DNA of 12,595 nt from DASTPP01 sp035762175 (GCA_035762175.1 DASTPP010000323.1:1-12595), one strand, 5' to 3'. Positions 1-8,879 are shown, numbered from the stretch's first letter. Program-made: numbers and translations. The notes: generated by a model not told the origin, from the letters alone.

Positions 1-83
1 CCGCGGGGCGCCCCCGCCCGGCCCCGGGGCGCGAGGGCGCCGGCCGCGCGGGCCCCGGCTGAGGCCCCGCCCGCGGCGCGCCG
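1..83. other. GC-rich tail downstream of the leftward secreted-protein gene
   Basis: The left edge has no gene. GCCGC/GCGGC-type complementarity (about 43-80) suggests an imperfect hairpin after the stop at 84-86, which could end leftward transcription. No T-run is present. Confidence 0.3.
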
Positions 84-1388
84 CTAGCGTTCGTTCAACA
101 CGACCAGCATGGCGCCCTCTTGCCCGCCATAGAGCGCGTCGGCCCCGTAGCGAAGCCCACAAACGGGGCACACCTTTTCGGGTTGCGGGGCCGGCTCGGC
201 GCCCGCGGCCGGGGGCGGCGCGCTCGCCGGGGCCCGCGCCGCGGGCGGCGCGTCGCCGCCTTCGTCGCGGCGCGCGGCGGCCGCGCCCCGGCGCCGGCGC
301 AGCACGAGGCCGACGACCGCGAGCGCCGTCGCCGAGGCGGCCACCACGGCCAGAAAGAGCGCGCGCCGCTGGCCCCGCTGGTCGGGCGCCGTCACGGTCA
401 CGGCCCCGATGCGCGGCGTGCTGAGCACCACCTCGGCCACCTCGCCCCGCTCGCCGCCGTCCGTCCAGCCGCCGTTGCGGTCGGCGAGCAGCTCGGCGTA
501 GCGCCCCTCGCCCACCACCTCGACCGTCACGCGCACCGAGCGCGCGCCGACCGAGGCCTGCAGCACCACGTCGCCCTCGGGCGCCGCGGCCGGCACGCTG
601 ACGTTGCCCGCCGCGCCCACGGTCACGCCCTCGGCGCCGTTGACCACCGACCAGGCGGGCGCCTGCGGCACGCGGCAGCCGGCCGCGTCGAGCACGACGG
701 CGCGGAAGGCGAACGACTGGCCCGGCCGCAAGAGCTTGCGCTGCGGCCGCACCTCGAGCTTGGCCGGCTCGCCGACGCTCTCGCAGCGCGCGGGCGGCGG
801 CGCCGGCGGCGTCGCCGGCTCGGGCGGCGGGGCCGAGGGCGGCGCCGGCGGCGGCGCCTCGGCCGTCGGCCGGCCCCGGACGTAGGTGCGGCTGCGGCGC
901 ACGCTCGCCGTGCAGTTTTGCCCTTTAATCAGGAATTGGTATTCGCCCGTTTCGTCAAAAACGATCGTCGCGTCGTTCGGCGCCGAGACCTTGGTCACGA
1001 GCCGCGCCTGGCGCGAGTCGTTCGGGTCGGACGAGCACTCGGTCCGCCACGCGCGGGCGCCGGCGGTGTGCGCGCGCACCTTCACGCCCAGGCCCGCCTC
1101 GTAGCAGGCCGAGGTGCGCGGGTAGCCGCCGCCGCTGAAGGCGAGCTCGCCGCCGTGCTCGATGATCGTCACCTCCGTCGCCGGCGCCCCCCGCGCCCCC
1201 GGCTTCGGGCCGCAAGGCTCGCCCCAGTCGCCCACCGCCCAGCGCTCGCTCATCGCGCCCGCCGTCCAGGTGCCGCCCAGGCCCTCGGCGCGCGCCGCGC
1301 CCGAAGCCGCCGCGAGCGCGGCCAGGGCCGAGAGCCCCGCCCAGCGCCGCGCCCCGAGGGGCCGGACGGCCCCCGCGCCCTTCCGCAT
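84..1388 (-). CDS. Secreted, C-terminally membrane-anchored protein with zinc-ribbon-like tail, unknown function
   Basis: A 434-residue protein that I do not recognise as a named family. The frame is open further upstream, but I chose the ATG at 1388 because GGAGGAG lies 8 bases before it and a signal peptide begins there (cleavage likely after ARA, near residue 34). In order it has an N-terminal domain with several cysteines (about 35-170), a proline-rich linker (174-200), a beta-rich, possibly Ig-like segment (about 207-290), a single hydrophobic helix (about 343-363) followed by RRRR, a second Ala/Pro-rich linker, and a tail with CPVCG at 407-411. This predicts a large periplasmic part and a small cytoplasmic zinc-ribbon-like tail. 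The expected second cysteine of such a ribbon is absent (YGG near 420-422). It is divergent from the OmpA gene. A sensor or scaffold role is possible but unproven. Confidence 0.85.
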   Translation of the reverse strand: MRKGAGAVRPLGARRWAGLSALAALAAASGAARAEGLGGTWTAGAMSERWAVGDWGEPCGPKPGARGAPATEVTIIEHGGELAFSGGGYPRTSACYEAGLGVKVRAHTAGARAWRTECSSDPNDSRQARLVTKVSAPNDATIVFDETGEYQFLIKGQNCTASVRRSRTYVRGRPTAEAPPPAPPSAPPPEPATPPAPPPARCESVGEPAKLEVRPQRKLLRPGQSFAFRAVVLDAAGCRVPQAPAWSVVNGAEGVTVGAAGNVSVPAAAPEGDVVLQASVGARSVRVTVEVVGEGRYAELLADRNGGWTDGGERGEVAEVVLSTPRIGAVTVTAPDQRGQRRALFLAVVAASATALAVVGLVLRRRRGAAAARRDEGGDAPPAARAPASAPPPAAGAEPAPQPEKVCPVCGLRYGADALYGGQEGAMLVVLNER

Positions 1389-1406
1389 CACGCTCGCTCC
1401 TCCAGC

Positions 1407-1436
1407 TTGGCCCTCGTTCGGGCCGGATGGTAGCGT
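1407..1436 (+). promoter_or_regulatory. Candidate promoter for the OmpA-family gene
   Basis: The divergent gap 1389-1516 holds TTGGCC (1407-1412), an 18-base spacer and TAGCGT (1431-1436). The -10 is preceded by TGG, as in an extended -10. The predicted transcript would start about 75 bases before the ATG at 1517. The same TGGTAGCGTCG string recurs at 8951-8961 ahead of meaB. On the other strand TACCAT overlaps this site and could serve the leftward gene. This is inferred from sequence only. Confidence 0.35.
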
Positions 1437-1516
1437 CGGGCACCGACGGGCCCTAGCCCCTTTTCTCGTGCCGCCGCGAGCCCGCCGCCCGACCAAGCTC
1501 GCCCCGACGGAGACCG

Positions 1517-3391
1517 ATGACCACGGACCACCCGCCCCCCGCCCGGGGCATGCTGCGCTTCGCCCTGCCGGCGGCCCTGCTGGCCTTGGCCCCGTCCGCC
1601 CGGGCCCAGCCGAGGGTGCCCGAGTCGAACGGCCCCGGCCTCGACACCCACCTCTTCCGGCCCGCCGTCGACTCGAAGGGCTTCCTGTCGCAGAACGGCT
1701 CCGAGACGCTCGGCCACCTCGACTTCGCCCTCGGCCTCATCAACGACTACGGCCACGACGCCATGCGCCTCGAGGGCGGCCACGGCGCCGACGCGCTGGT
1801 GCGCCATTCGTTTCAGAGCACCCTGCTCTTCAACCTGGGGCTCTTCAACCGCTTCATGGTCGGCGTCCAGCTGCCCGTCGGCCTCATGGACGGCCGGCCC
1901 GCCCGGCAGATCGGCCCCGCCGGCGCCCTCTACGACTCCGGCCAGCTCCAGGCCCAGCAGGTGCCCCACGTCAACGTGGTGACCAAGTTGCGCCTCACGC
2001 GCAACGACCAAGTCGCCGGCCTCGCCATCGTCGCCCAGGCCGGCATCCCCGCCGACTCGGGCGCGCCCCGCGACCTCGGCGGCGAGCCGGGCGCCTGGTT
2101 CTGGCCCCAGCTGGCGGTCGAAAAGAGCATCGGCCCCCAGGCCCAGGGCCTCGTCCGGTTCGGGCTCAACCTCGGCTACCGCTTCCACACCGAAGAGGGC
2201 ACCACCCGCTTCGACCAGCTCTCGGGCGGCCGCTTCGAGTCGACCCAGGGCAAGTTCACCGGCGGCGCCGCCGTCAGCTACCGCGTCCTGCCCCCGCTCG
2301 ACCTGGTCGCCGAGCTCTACGGCACCCGCCAGGCGGGCGGCGACTCCGACGGGGCCGTCGCCCTCTCGGCCGAGGCCATCGGGGGCCTGAAGATCTTCAC
2401 CGACCGGCGCTCCTTCCTCATGCTCGGCGGCGGCGTCCGCGTCACCGACGGCTTCGAGGCCGCCAGCCAGCGCGCCCTGCTCGGCTTCGTCTTCGAGCCC
2501 TCCATCGGCGACAGCGACGGCGACGGCATCAAGGACGACGAGGACGCCTGCCCCGCCCTGGCCGAAGACTTCGACGGCTTCCAAGACACCCGCGACGACT
2601 CGCCCCCCGGCCAGCTCGGCTGCCCCGAAGACGACAACGACCAGGACGGCATCCCCGACGACGAGGACCGCTGCCCCAACCAGGCCGAGACGCGCAACGA
2701 CTACCTCGACGACGACGGCTGCCCCGACGTCGACACCCGCGACCGCGACGGCGATGGCATCCCCGACCGGCTCGACAAGTGCCCCGACGTGCCCGAAGAC
2801 CGCGACGGGTTCGAAGACCAGGACGGCTGCCCCGAGAACGACAACGATCGCGACGGCATCCCCGACCAGCAAGACGCCTGCCCGAACGAGGCCGAGACCG
2901 TCAACGGCGTCGACGACCAAGACGGCTGCCCGGACAAGCCGCCGCGCCGGGTCGACGTGCAGGAGAACTCCATCTCGCTCAACGAGAAGGTGCAGTTCGA
3001 GACCAACTCGGCCCGCATCCTGCCGGCGTCCGACCCGCTGCTCAACGACGTCGCCAGCGTGCTCAAGGAGCACCCCGAGTTCACCCTGGTCGAGGTGCAG
3101 GGCCACGCCGACGAGCGCGGCAGCTCCCCGCACAACCTGCGCCTGACGCGCGACCGCTCGCGCTCGGTGCTCGAGGCCCTCGCCGCCCGCGGCGTCGACC
3201 GCCGGCGGCTGCGCTCGGTCGGCTACGGCAAGTTCTGCCCCCTCGACCCCGCCCACAACGACGCCGCCTGGGAGAAGAACCGGCGCGTCGAGTTCAAGGT
3301 CGTCATCAAAGACGGCAAGCGCACCGACGTCGAGCTCGGTTGCGACGAGTCGAAGCGGCAGGGCATCGACCCCGAGCGGCCGGCCCGCTAG
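1517..3391 (+). CDS. OmpA-family outer-membrane protein with thrombospondin type-3 repeats
   Basis: A 624-residue envelope protein that should link the outer membrane to peptidoglycan. The signal peptide covers roughly residues 12-30 and ends in SARAQ. Next comes a beta-rich region (about 31-330) of barrel type, then calcium-binding TSP3-like repeats at about 332-473 built on D-x-D-G-D-G-I-x-D-x-x-D-x-C-P, and finally an OmpA C-terminal peptidoglycan-binding domain (about 490-605). That domain shows GHADERG, NLRLTRDRSRSV and NRRVE, including the Asp and Arg that bind diaminopimelate in this family. The start at 1517 has GGAG four bases upstream (1509-1512). An alternative ATG at 1550 (codon 12) sits right at the hydrophobic segment but has a poor ribosome site. 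The architecture is common in Myxococcota and Bacteroidetes. The specific partner is unknown. Confidence 0.95.
   Translation: MTTDHPPPARGMLRFALPAALLALAPSARAQPRVPESNGPGLDTHLFRPAVDSKGFLSQNGSETLGHLDFALGLINDYGHDAMRLEGGHGADALVRHSFQSTLLFNLGLFNRFMVGVQLPVGLMDGRPARQIGPAGALYDSGQLQAQQVPHVNVVTKLRLTRNDQVAGLAIVAQAGIPADSGAPRDLGGEPGAWFWPQLAVEKSIGPQAQGLVRFGLNLGYRFHTEEGTTRFDQLSGGRFESTQGKFTGGAAVSYRVLPPLDLVAELYGTRQAGGDSDGAVALSAEAIGGLKIFTDRRSFLMLGGGVRVTDGFEAASQRALLGFVFEPSIGDSDGDGIKDDEDACPALAEDFDGFQDTRDDSPPGQLGCPEDDNDQDGIPDDEDRCPNQAETRNDYLDDDGCPDVDTRDRDGDGIPDRLDKCPDVPEDRDGFEDQDGCPENDNDRDGIPDQQDACPNEAETVNGVDDQDGCPDKPPRRVDVQENSISLNEKVQFETNSARILPASDPLLNDVASVLKEHPEFTLVEVQGHADERGSSPHNLRLTRDRSRSVLEALAARGVDRRRLRSVGYGKFCPLDPAHNDAAWEKNRRVEFKVVIKDGKRTDVELGCDESKRQGIDPERPAR
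2512..2937 (+). repeat. TSP3 repeat-coding segment in the OmpA-family gene
   Basis: About five degenerate repeats rich in GAC codons encode Asp-rich calcium-binding loops. Recurring elements are GACGGCATC and GACGGCTGCCC. The repeats have diverged at the DNA level but keep the protein motif, so they look selected and not freshly duplicated. Confidence 0.85.
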
Positions 3392-3416
3392 CGCCCGGGG
3401 GCCGCGCGCCGAGGGC

Positions 3417-3445
3417 CCGCGGCCGGCGCGTTTCGCCGGCCGCGG
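3417..3445 (+). terminator. GC hairpin downstream of the OmpA-family gene
   Basis: A perfect 12-bp stem (3417-3428 with 3434-3445) and a 5-base loop (CGTTT) lie 26 bases after the stop codon. No T-run follows, so this is either a weak or factor-assisted terminator or an mRNA 3' stabilising hairpin. It separates ompA from ruvC. Confidence 0.5.
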
Positions 3446-3562
3446 CGCGCCCCCTTGACAGCGAACGCCCGCCCGCGCACCCCTGGCCCCTCGCCCGGCC
3501 CGCGCCCCCGGGCGGCCGCGGCCGAAGCCCGGCCCCCGTCGCCCTCGCCCCCCGGCTGCCCC

Positions 3563-4075
3563 ATGCCCCTGACCGTCCTCGGCATCGACCCCGGCACGCG
3601 CTACTTGGGCTGGGGCGTCGTGCGCTCCGAGGGCACGCGCGTCGTGCACGTCGGCCACGGCGTCGTGCACGCGGGCCTCGAGGCGCCACTCGAAGACCGG
3701 CTGGTCGCGATCGACGACGCGCTCGCCGAGCTGCTCGAGCGCCTGCGGCCGAGCGAGGCGGCGGTCGAGTCGATCTTCTTCTCGCGCGACGCGCAGGCGG
3801 CGTCCAAGCTCGGGCACGCGCGCGGCGTCATCTTGCTGCGCCTCAAGCGCGCCGGCGTGCAGGTGGCCGAGTACGCGCCGACGCGCGTGAAGAAGGCGCT
3901 GACGGGCCGCGGCCTCGCCGAGAAGGCCCAGGTCTGCTCCTTCGTCACCGCCCTGCTCGGCCTGCCCCGCCCGCCCCCGCACGACGCCTCCGACGCGCTC
4001 GCGCTCGCGATCGCCCACGCGCGCACCTGCGCCCTGCCCCCGGCGCTGCGCCGCGCCATGAGCCAGGGCAGCTAG
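3563..4075 (+). CDS. ruvC: Crossover junction endodeoxyribonuclease RuvC
   Basis: A 170-residue protein, close to the 173 residues of E. coli RuvC. The family enzyme resolves Holliday junctions by paired nicks, working with the RuvAB motor. The four acidic catalytic residues are visible at near-E. coli spacing: Asp9 in GIDPGT, Glu69 in VESIFF, and Asp141 and Asp144 in HDASDAL. The frame is open back to TTG at 3455, but homology begins at the ATG at 3563 (MPLTVLGIDPGT), so that start is used. No Shine-Dalgarno sequence is visible before it, which is odd for such a conserved gene. ruvA and ruvB, often adjacent, are not in the window. A palindrome lies 47 bases downstream. Confidence 0.96.
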   Translation: MPLTVLGIDPGTRYLGWGVVRSEGTRVVHVGHGVVHAGLEAPLEDRLVAIDDALAELLERLRPSEAAVESIFFSRDAQAASKLGHARGVILLRLKRAGVQVAEYAPTRVKKALTGRGLAEKAQVCSFVTALLGLPRPPPHDASDALALAIAHARTCALPPALRRAMSQGS

Positions 4076-4122
4076 GGCGCCGACCGTCGCCTCGGGTCGG
4101 TGCTCTCGACCTGGTTCGAAGC

Positions 4123-4178
4123 GAGCGCCGCTCGACCGCACCATGGCCCGAGCTCGGGCCATGGTGCGGTCGGCGCTC
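4123..4178. repeat. Near-perfect long palindrome after ruvC
   Basis: Arms 4134-4152 and 4153-4171 are perfect reverse complements with no spacer (38 bp). After a four-base bulge (4130-4133) the outer arms GAGCGCC (4123-4129) and GGCGCTC (4172-4178) also pair. As RNA this is a very stable hairpin of about 26 bp, and as DNA it could extrude a cruciform. No T-run follows. It could be a ruvC terminator, a protein-binding site or a small repeated palindromic element. Confidence 0.85.
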
Positions 4179-4297
4179 TAGCCCGGCCTCTCCGCTCGGC
4201 GCGGGCCGCCCCCGAAATGCCCCGCCGCCGGGGGCGTATCGCCACCTACCCCGACGCCCCGGCGCGCCGGCCTCGGCCGTGGTAGAGCGAAGGGGTC

Positions 4298-4347
4298 GCC
4301 CCCTCGATGCATCGAAACCCGGCTCCGCACGTCTGAAACGAGGGGGC
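4298..4347. repeat. Inverted repeat upstream of lolA
   Basis: GCCCCCTCG (4298-4306) pairs with CGAGGGGGC (4339-4347) across 32 bases. The region between starts with the palindrome CGATGCATCG (4305-4314). It lies 48 bases before the lolA start, within the likely promoter or leader, so an operator or 5' mRNA hairpin is possible. Confidence 0.5.
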
Positions 4348-4394
4348 CGGCGATCCGGTCGCCCGCCCCGCCCTTCCCGACCTAGAGACCCCCG

Positions 4395-5096
4395 ATGAAG
4401 CGTCCGACCTCGACCCCCGCCCTCCGCCTCTTGACGCTCGCCGCCGCGCTCGCGCTGCCGCTCGCCGCCGCGCCGCGCGTCGCCGACGCGCAGCAGAGCT
4501 CGAGCGCCGCGCCGACCGCCAACGAGATCGCGGCGCGCGTGCAGACCTTTTACAACACCACGCGCACCTTCCAGGCGCAGTTCGCGCAGACGTACAAGGT
4601 CAAGACGTACAACCAGGTCAAGAAGTCGTCGGGCCGCGTCGTCTTCGCCAAGCCCGGCAAGATGAGCTGGACGTACGACGCGCCGAACGGCAACCGCGTC
4701 GTGTCCGACGGCAAGCTCTTGAAGGTGTACGAAAAAGAGAACAACCAGATGTTCGAGCAGCCCGTCGAGAAGTCGCAGTACCCGGCGGCGCTCTCGTTCT
4801 TGATGGGCCAGGGCGAGCTCACCAAGGCCTTCGACCTGAAGCTGCTCGACGCGGCGGCGATGAAGTTCGAGGGCGGCTTCGTGCTCGAGGGCACCCCGAA
4901 AGAGGCGACGCCCGCCTACCAGAAGGCGCTCTTCTTCGTCGACGGCCCGACCTCGCAGGTGCGCAGGGTCATCATTCTCGACGCCCAGGGCAATCAGAAC
5001 AAGTTCGACTTCAAGGCCCCCGTCGTCAACGCCAACGTCGACGACGCCCAGTTCACCTTCACCCCGCCGCCGGGCACGCAGGTGATTCACCCCTGA
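4395..5096 (+). CDS. lolA: Outer-membrane lipoprotein carrier protein LolA
   Basis: A 233-residue protein. LolA is the periplasmic chaperone that takes lipoproteins released by the LolCDE ABC transporter and carries them across the periplasm to the outer membrane. Residues 1-32 form a signal peptide (hydrophobic Leu/Ala core, cleavage likely after VADA). The mature part carries the family core: GRVVFAKPGKMSWTYDAP, then VVSDGKLLKVYEKENNQ, with a hydrophobic C-terminal half. The mature length of about 200 residues is slightly longer than E. coli LolA. The ribosome site is weak (GAGA 8-11 bases before the ATG). The gene appears to be a single transcription unit, with a long leader before it and an intrinsic terminator 75 bases after it. 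The LolCDE partners are not in the window. Confidence 0.95.
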   Translation: MKRPTSTPALRLLTLAAALALPLAAAPRVADAQQSSSAAPTANEIAARVQTFYNTTRTFQAQFAQTYKVKTYNQVKKSSGRVVFAKPGKMSWTYDAPNGNRVVSDGKLLKVYEKENNQMFEQPVEKSQYPAALSFLMGQGELTKAFDLKLLDAAAMKFEGGFVLEGTPKEATPAYQKALFFVDGPTSQVRRVIILDAQGNQNKFDFKAPVVNANVDDAQFTFTPPPGTQVIHP

Positions 5097-5170
5097 GGCC
5101 GGCCGGGGGGCCCCCCACCCCCCCTGCCCACCCCTAGCGCCCCCGCCCCGGCTCGAGCTCGGGGCTGCTC

Positions 5171-5210
5171 AGGCCCTGGCTACGCCGTTTCAGCCAGAGG
5201 CCTTTTTTTT
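5171..5210 (+). terminator. Intrinsic terminator of lolA
   Basis: The left arm AGGCCCTGGCT (5171-5181) pairs with AGCCAGAGGCCT (5192-5203) with one bulged base and a 10-base loop. It is followed by eight consecutive T (5203-5210), which is striking in such GC-rich DNA. This is a textbook Rho-independent terminator for rightward transcription. A second GC hairpin precedes it at 5144-5163. Confidence 0.87.
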
Positions 5211-5258
5211 CATGGTAGACCAACGGTAACAAAAGGGGGGGCCAACGCGACGCGTCGC

Positions 5259-5287
5259 TTGACCCGAGGCGCACAAGGCCCCAGGAT
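5259..5287 (+). promoter_or_regulatory. Candidate sigma-70-type promoter for the acyl-CoA dehydrogenase operon
   Basis: TTGACC (5259-5264), a 17-base spacer and CAGGAT (5282-5287) sit between the lolA terminator and the ATG at 5348. The -35 is strong. The -10 matches only at A2, A5 and T6. Transcription would begin near 5294, leaving a 54-base leader. Confidence 0.45.
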
Positions 5288-5294
5288 GGGGAAG

Positions 5295-5312
5295 TTCTTC
5301 GCACACGAAGAA
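5295..5312 (+). promoter_or_regulatory. Hairpin at the predicted 5' end of the acyl-CoA dehydrogenase mRNA
   Basis: TTCTTCG (5295-5301) and CGAAGAA (5306-5312) form a perfect 7-bp stem with a CACA loop. It starts one or two bases from the start predicted for the promoter at 5259-5287. It could be an operator half-site pair or a stabilising 5' hairpin. Confidence 0.45.
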
Positions 5313-5347
5313 TCGACCGCCCCCCCGCGGCCCGGAGGTCTCGCACC

Positions 5348-7191
<1,844 letters not shown>

Positions 7192-7195
<4 letters not shown>

Positions 7196-8052
7196 GCGGG
7201 CGCGCCGCCCGGCCGGCCGCGGCGCTCGCGCTGGCGCTCGCCGCGGCGCTCGCGCCCCCGCCGGGCGGCGCCGCCGCGGGCCCCGGGCCGCGCCCGGCCC
7301 TCGCCGCGCCGGCGCCGGCGGCCGAGGCGGGCGGCATGCTGCGGGTGCCCGGGGGGCGCTTCCGGATGGGCACGGTCGGCGGCCGGGCCGAGCCGAACGA
7401 GTCGCCGCTGCGCCAGGTCGAGCTGCGCCCCTACTGGCTCGACGCGAGCGAGGTGAGCGTCGAGGCCTACCGCGCGTGCGTCGAGCGCGGCGCCTGCCGC
7501 CGGCCCGCCGAGTCGTCGCCCGCGTGCACCTACCCCAAGGGCGCGGGCGATCTGCCCGTCAACTGCGTCGGCTTCGAAGACGCCGAGCGCTACTGCGCGC
7601 TGCAGAACAAGCGCCTGCCGACCGAGGCCGAGTGGGAGTTCGCCGCGCGCGCGGGCAACCACGACGCGAGCTGGCCCTGGGGGCCCGCGCCGCCGAGCTG
7701 CCTGCGGGTGACGGCGGCGCTCGGCGATTCGATGCGCGACCTCTGCGGCCGCGAGGGCCCGCGGCCGGTGGGCGCGCTGAAGGCGGGGCGCACGCGCCTG
7801 GGCTTCTTCGACCTCGCGGGCAACGTCGAAGAGTGGGTCGCCGACTGGTACGACGACCGCTACCCGGCGACGCCCGAGGGGGCGGTCGACCGCGACCCCA
7901 AGGGCCCGGCGGCCGGGGTCGCGCGGGTGCTGCGGGGCGGCAGCTGGCTGTCGCGCTGGCCGGCGCTGCGGGTGACGGCGCGCAGCTGGGGGTCGGCGGC
8001 CGAGCGGGGGCCGACGGTCGGCTTCCGGTGCGCGCGCGACGACGCGCCCTGA
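7192..8052 (+). CDS. Exported formylglycine-generating-enzyme-fold (SUMF1-like) protein lacking catalytic cysteines
   Basis: A 286-residue protein starting at GTG 7192, which overlaps the preceding TGA (GTGA), so translation is probably coupled. An ATG at 7336 would lose the signal sequence. Residues 1-40 are a hydrophobic Ala/Leu/Pro signal region. The FGE/sulfatase-modifying fold follows: GGRFRMGTVGG, PYWLDASEVSVEAYRAC, PVNCVGFEDAERYC, RLPTEAEWEFAARAG, DLAGNVEEWVADWYD, VLRGGSW (from 246) and GFRCAR. True formylglycine-generating enzymes carry two active cysteines between RGGS and the final GFRC; here that stretch (SWLSRWPALRVTARSW) has none. It is therefore unlikely to oxidise sulfatase cysteines and resembles the many non-catalytic or alternative-function members. 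The remaining cysteines may form disulfides. Its link to the dehydrogenase is positional only. Confidence 0.87.
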
Positions 8053-8109
8053 CCGGGCGCCGGGCGGCGTTACGACGCACCCTGACCCCGGTATCGGGCG
8101 GCGCTACGA
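8041..8109. repeat. Imperfect 35-bp tandem duplication across convergent gene ends
   Basis: Copy 1 (8041-8075) and copy 2 (8074-8109) share GACGCRCCCTGACC at the left and CGGGCGGCGYTACGA at the right, and differ in the middle by a short indel. Copy 1 contains the TGA of the FGE-like gene; copy 2 contains the stop of the TonB-like gene on the other strand. Each copy also carries the equivalent stop for the other strand. Confidence 0.8.
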
Positions 8110-8868
8110 GTGGAAGCCGACGGCGAAGAGGGCGGTGTCGCCCATGACGGGGTGCCCGCTGCGGTCGCGTGCCGAGCGGTACTGCTGCTGGAAGGCGCAC
8201 TTTCGGGCCGCGTCGCCGAAGCCGTAGCCCGGGTCGTCGAAGTTTCGCACGCCGAGCGGCTTGCCGTCGGCGCCGACGCGGACGACAAGGTGCACGAGCG
8301 CGTGGCGCACGCCGGCGTTGGCCGCGGCCTTCGGAAAGAGATGGTCGCAGTTCCACGCGGTGAGAAAGAGCGAGGCCTTGGCCGAGCGGTCGACCTCGGG
8401 GGGCCTCGGGGGCGCGGGGGGCGGGCCGCCGGCGCCGCGGGCGCGCGCGTCGCCGACCGCTTGCTTCGACGTGCCGTCGCTCGTCGTCACGCCGCCGGCG
8501 TAGTCGTCGCCTTGCCCTTGGACCATCGCGTCCGCGTCGGGCGGCGCGTCTTTCTCGTCGACGGTGAGCGTCTTGCCCGCCTGGGCGGCCGCCGGCGGCG
8601 GGGGGGCGGGCTCGAACTTGGGCCGGTCGTCGACCTTGACGAGCTTGGGCGCCGCCTTGGGCGGCGGCTCGGGCTCGGGCGGCGGCGGGGCCGGCGGGGG
8701 CGGCTTCGGGGCCTCGGCGGCCGCGAGCTCGACGATCAGCGGCGGCGCGGCAGAAGCGTGCCTCGGGGGGCCGGCGTGCAGCCCCGCCCAGAGGAGCGCC
8801 CCGTGGGCGAAGGCGCTGGCCAAAAACCACGACGGGGGGCGGGGCGAAGAATTGGTCAAGCGAGCCAT
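8104..8868 (-). CDS. TonB-like energy transducer protein
   Basis: A 254-residue protein. TonB proteins carry energy from the inner-membrane ExbB/ExbD motor to outer-membrane receptors. Residues about 12-30 form the single N-terminal membrane helix. A Pro/Glu/Lys-rich periplasm-spanning linker follows (about 50-95), then a low-complexity stretch, then a TonB C-terminal domain (164-254) with VHLVVRVGADGKP, DDPGYGFGDAARKCAF and a final ALFAVGFHS strand. Cys174 and Cys224 in this domain could pair. The GFG-AAR-CA form is typical of Myxococcota TonB-like proteins. No exbB, exbD or receptor gene is in the window, so its partner system is elsewhere. No clear Shine-Dalgarno sequence precedes the ATG at 8868, and a TTTAAT box lies only 11 bases upstream. 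It converges with the FGE-like gene. Confidence 0.9.
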   Translation of the reverse strand: MARLTNSSPRPPSWFLASAFAHGALLWAGLHAGPPRHASAAPPLIVELAAAEAPKPPPPAPPPPEPEPPPKAAPKLVKVDDRPKFEPAPPPPAAAQAGKTLTVDEKDAPPDADAMVQGQGDDYAGGVTTSDGTSKQAVGDARARGAGGPPPAPPRPPEVDRSAKASLFLTAWNCDHLFPKAAANAGVRHALVHLVVRVGADGKPLGVRNFDDPGYGFGDAARKCAFQQQYRSARDRSGHPVMGDTALFAVGFHS

Positions 8869-8879
8869 AGCCCGAGACC

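Larger units (their letters stand above)
4076..4394. other. 319-base gap between ruvC and lolA
   Basis: No convincing gene is present. A 61-codon frame at 4100-4285 crosses the palindrome and has no recognisable protein. The gap holds a long palindrome (4123-4178), a TGGTAG motif (4280-4285) and a second inverted repeat (4298-4347). The lolA promoter is probably in the right half. Confidence 0.7.

Noticed and set aside
3455..3483. TTGACA at 3455 as a ruvC promoter
   Set aside because: At the proper spacing the -10 position reads CACCCC, so the -35 match stands alone.
4113..4120. GGTTCGAA resembling a tRNA T-loop
   Set aside because: No acceptor or anticodon stem can be placed around it, and a tRNA body would overlap the end of ruvC.
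1388..4162. A 924-codon leftward open frame opposite ompA and ruvC
   Set aside because: It is the antisense shadow of two well-supported genes; its Ala/Gly/Val/Arg-rich content has no domain and its length follows from the scarcity of stops in GC-rich DNA.
4100..4285. Small gene in the ruvC-lolA gap
   Set aside because: The frame runs through the long palindrome, has no ribosome site and no protein-like composition.
1162..4398. A 1078-codon rightward frame overlapping ompA, ruvC and the start of lolA
   Set aside because: It is an out-of-frame Arg/Pro-rich shadow with no protein signature.
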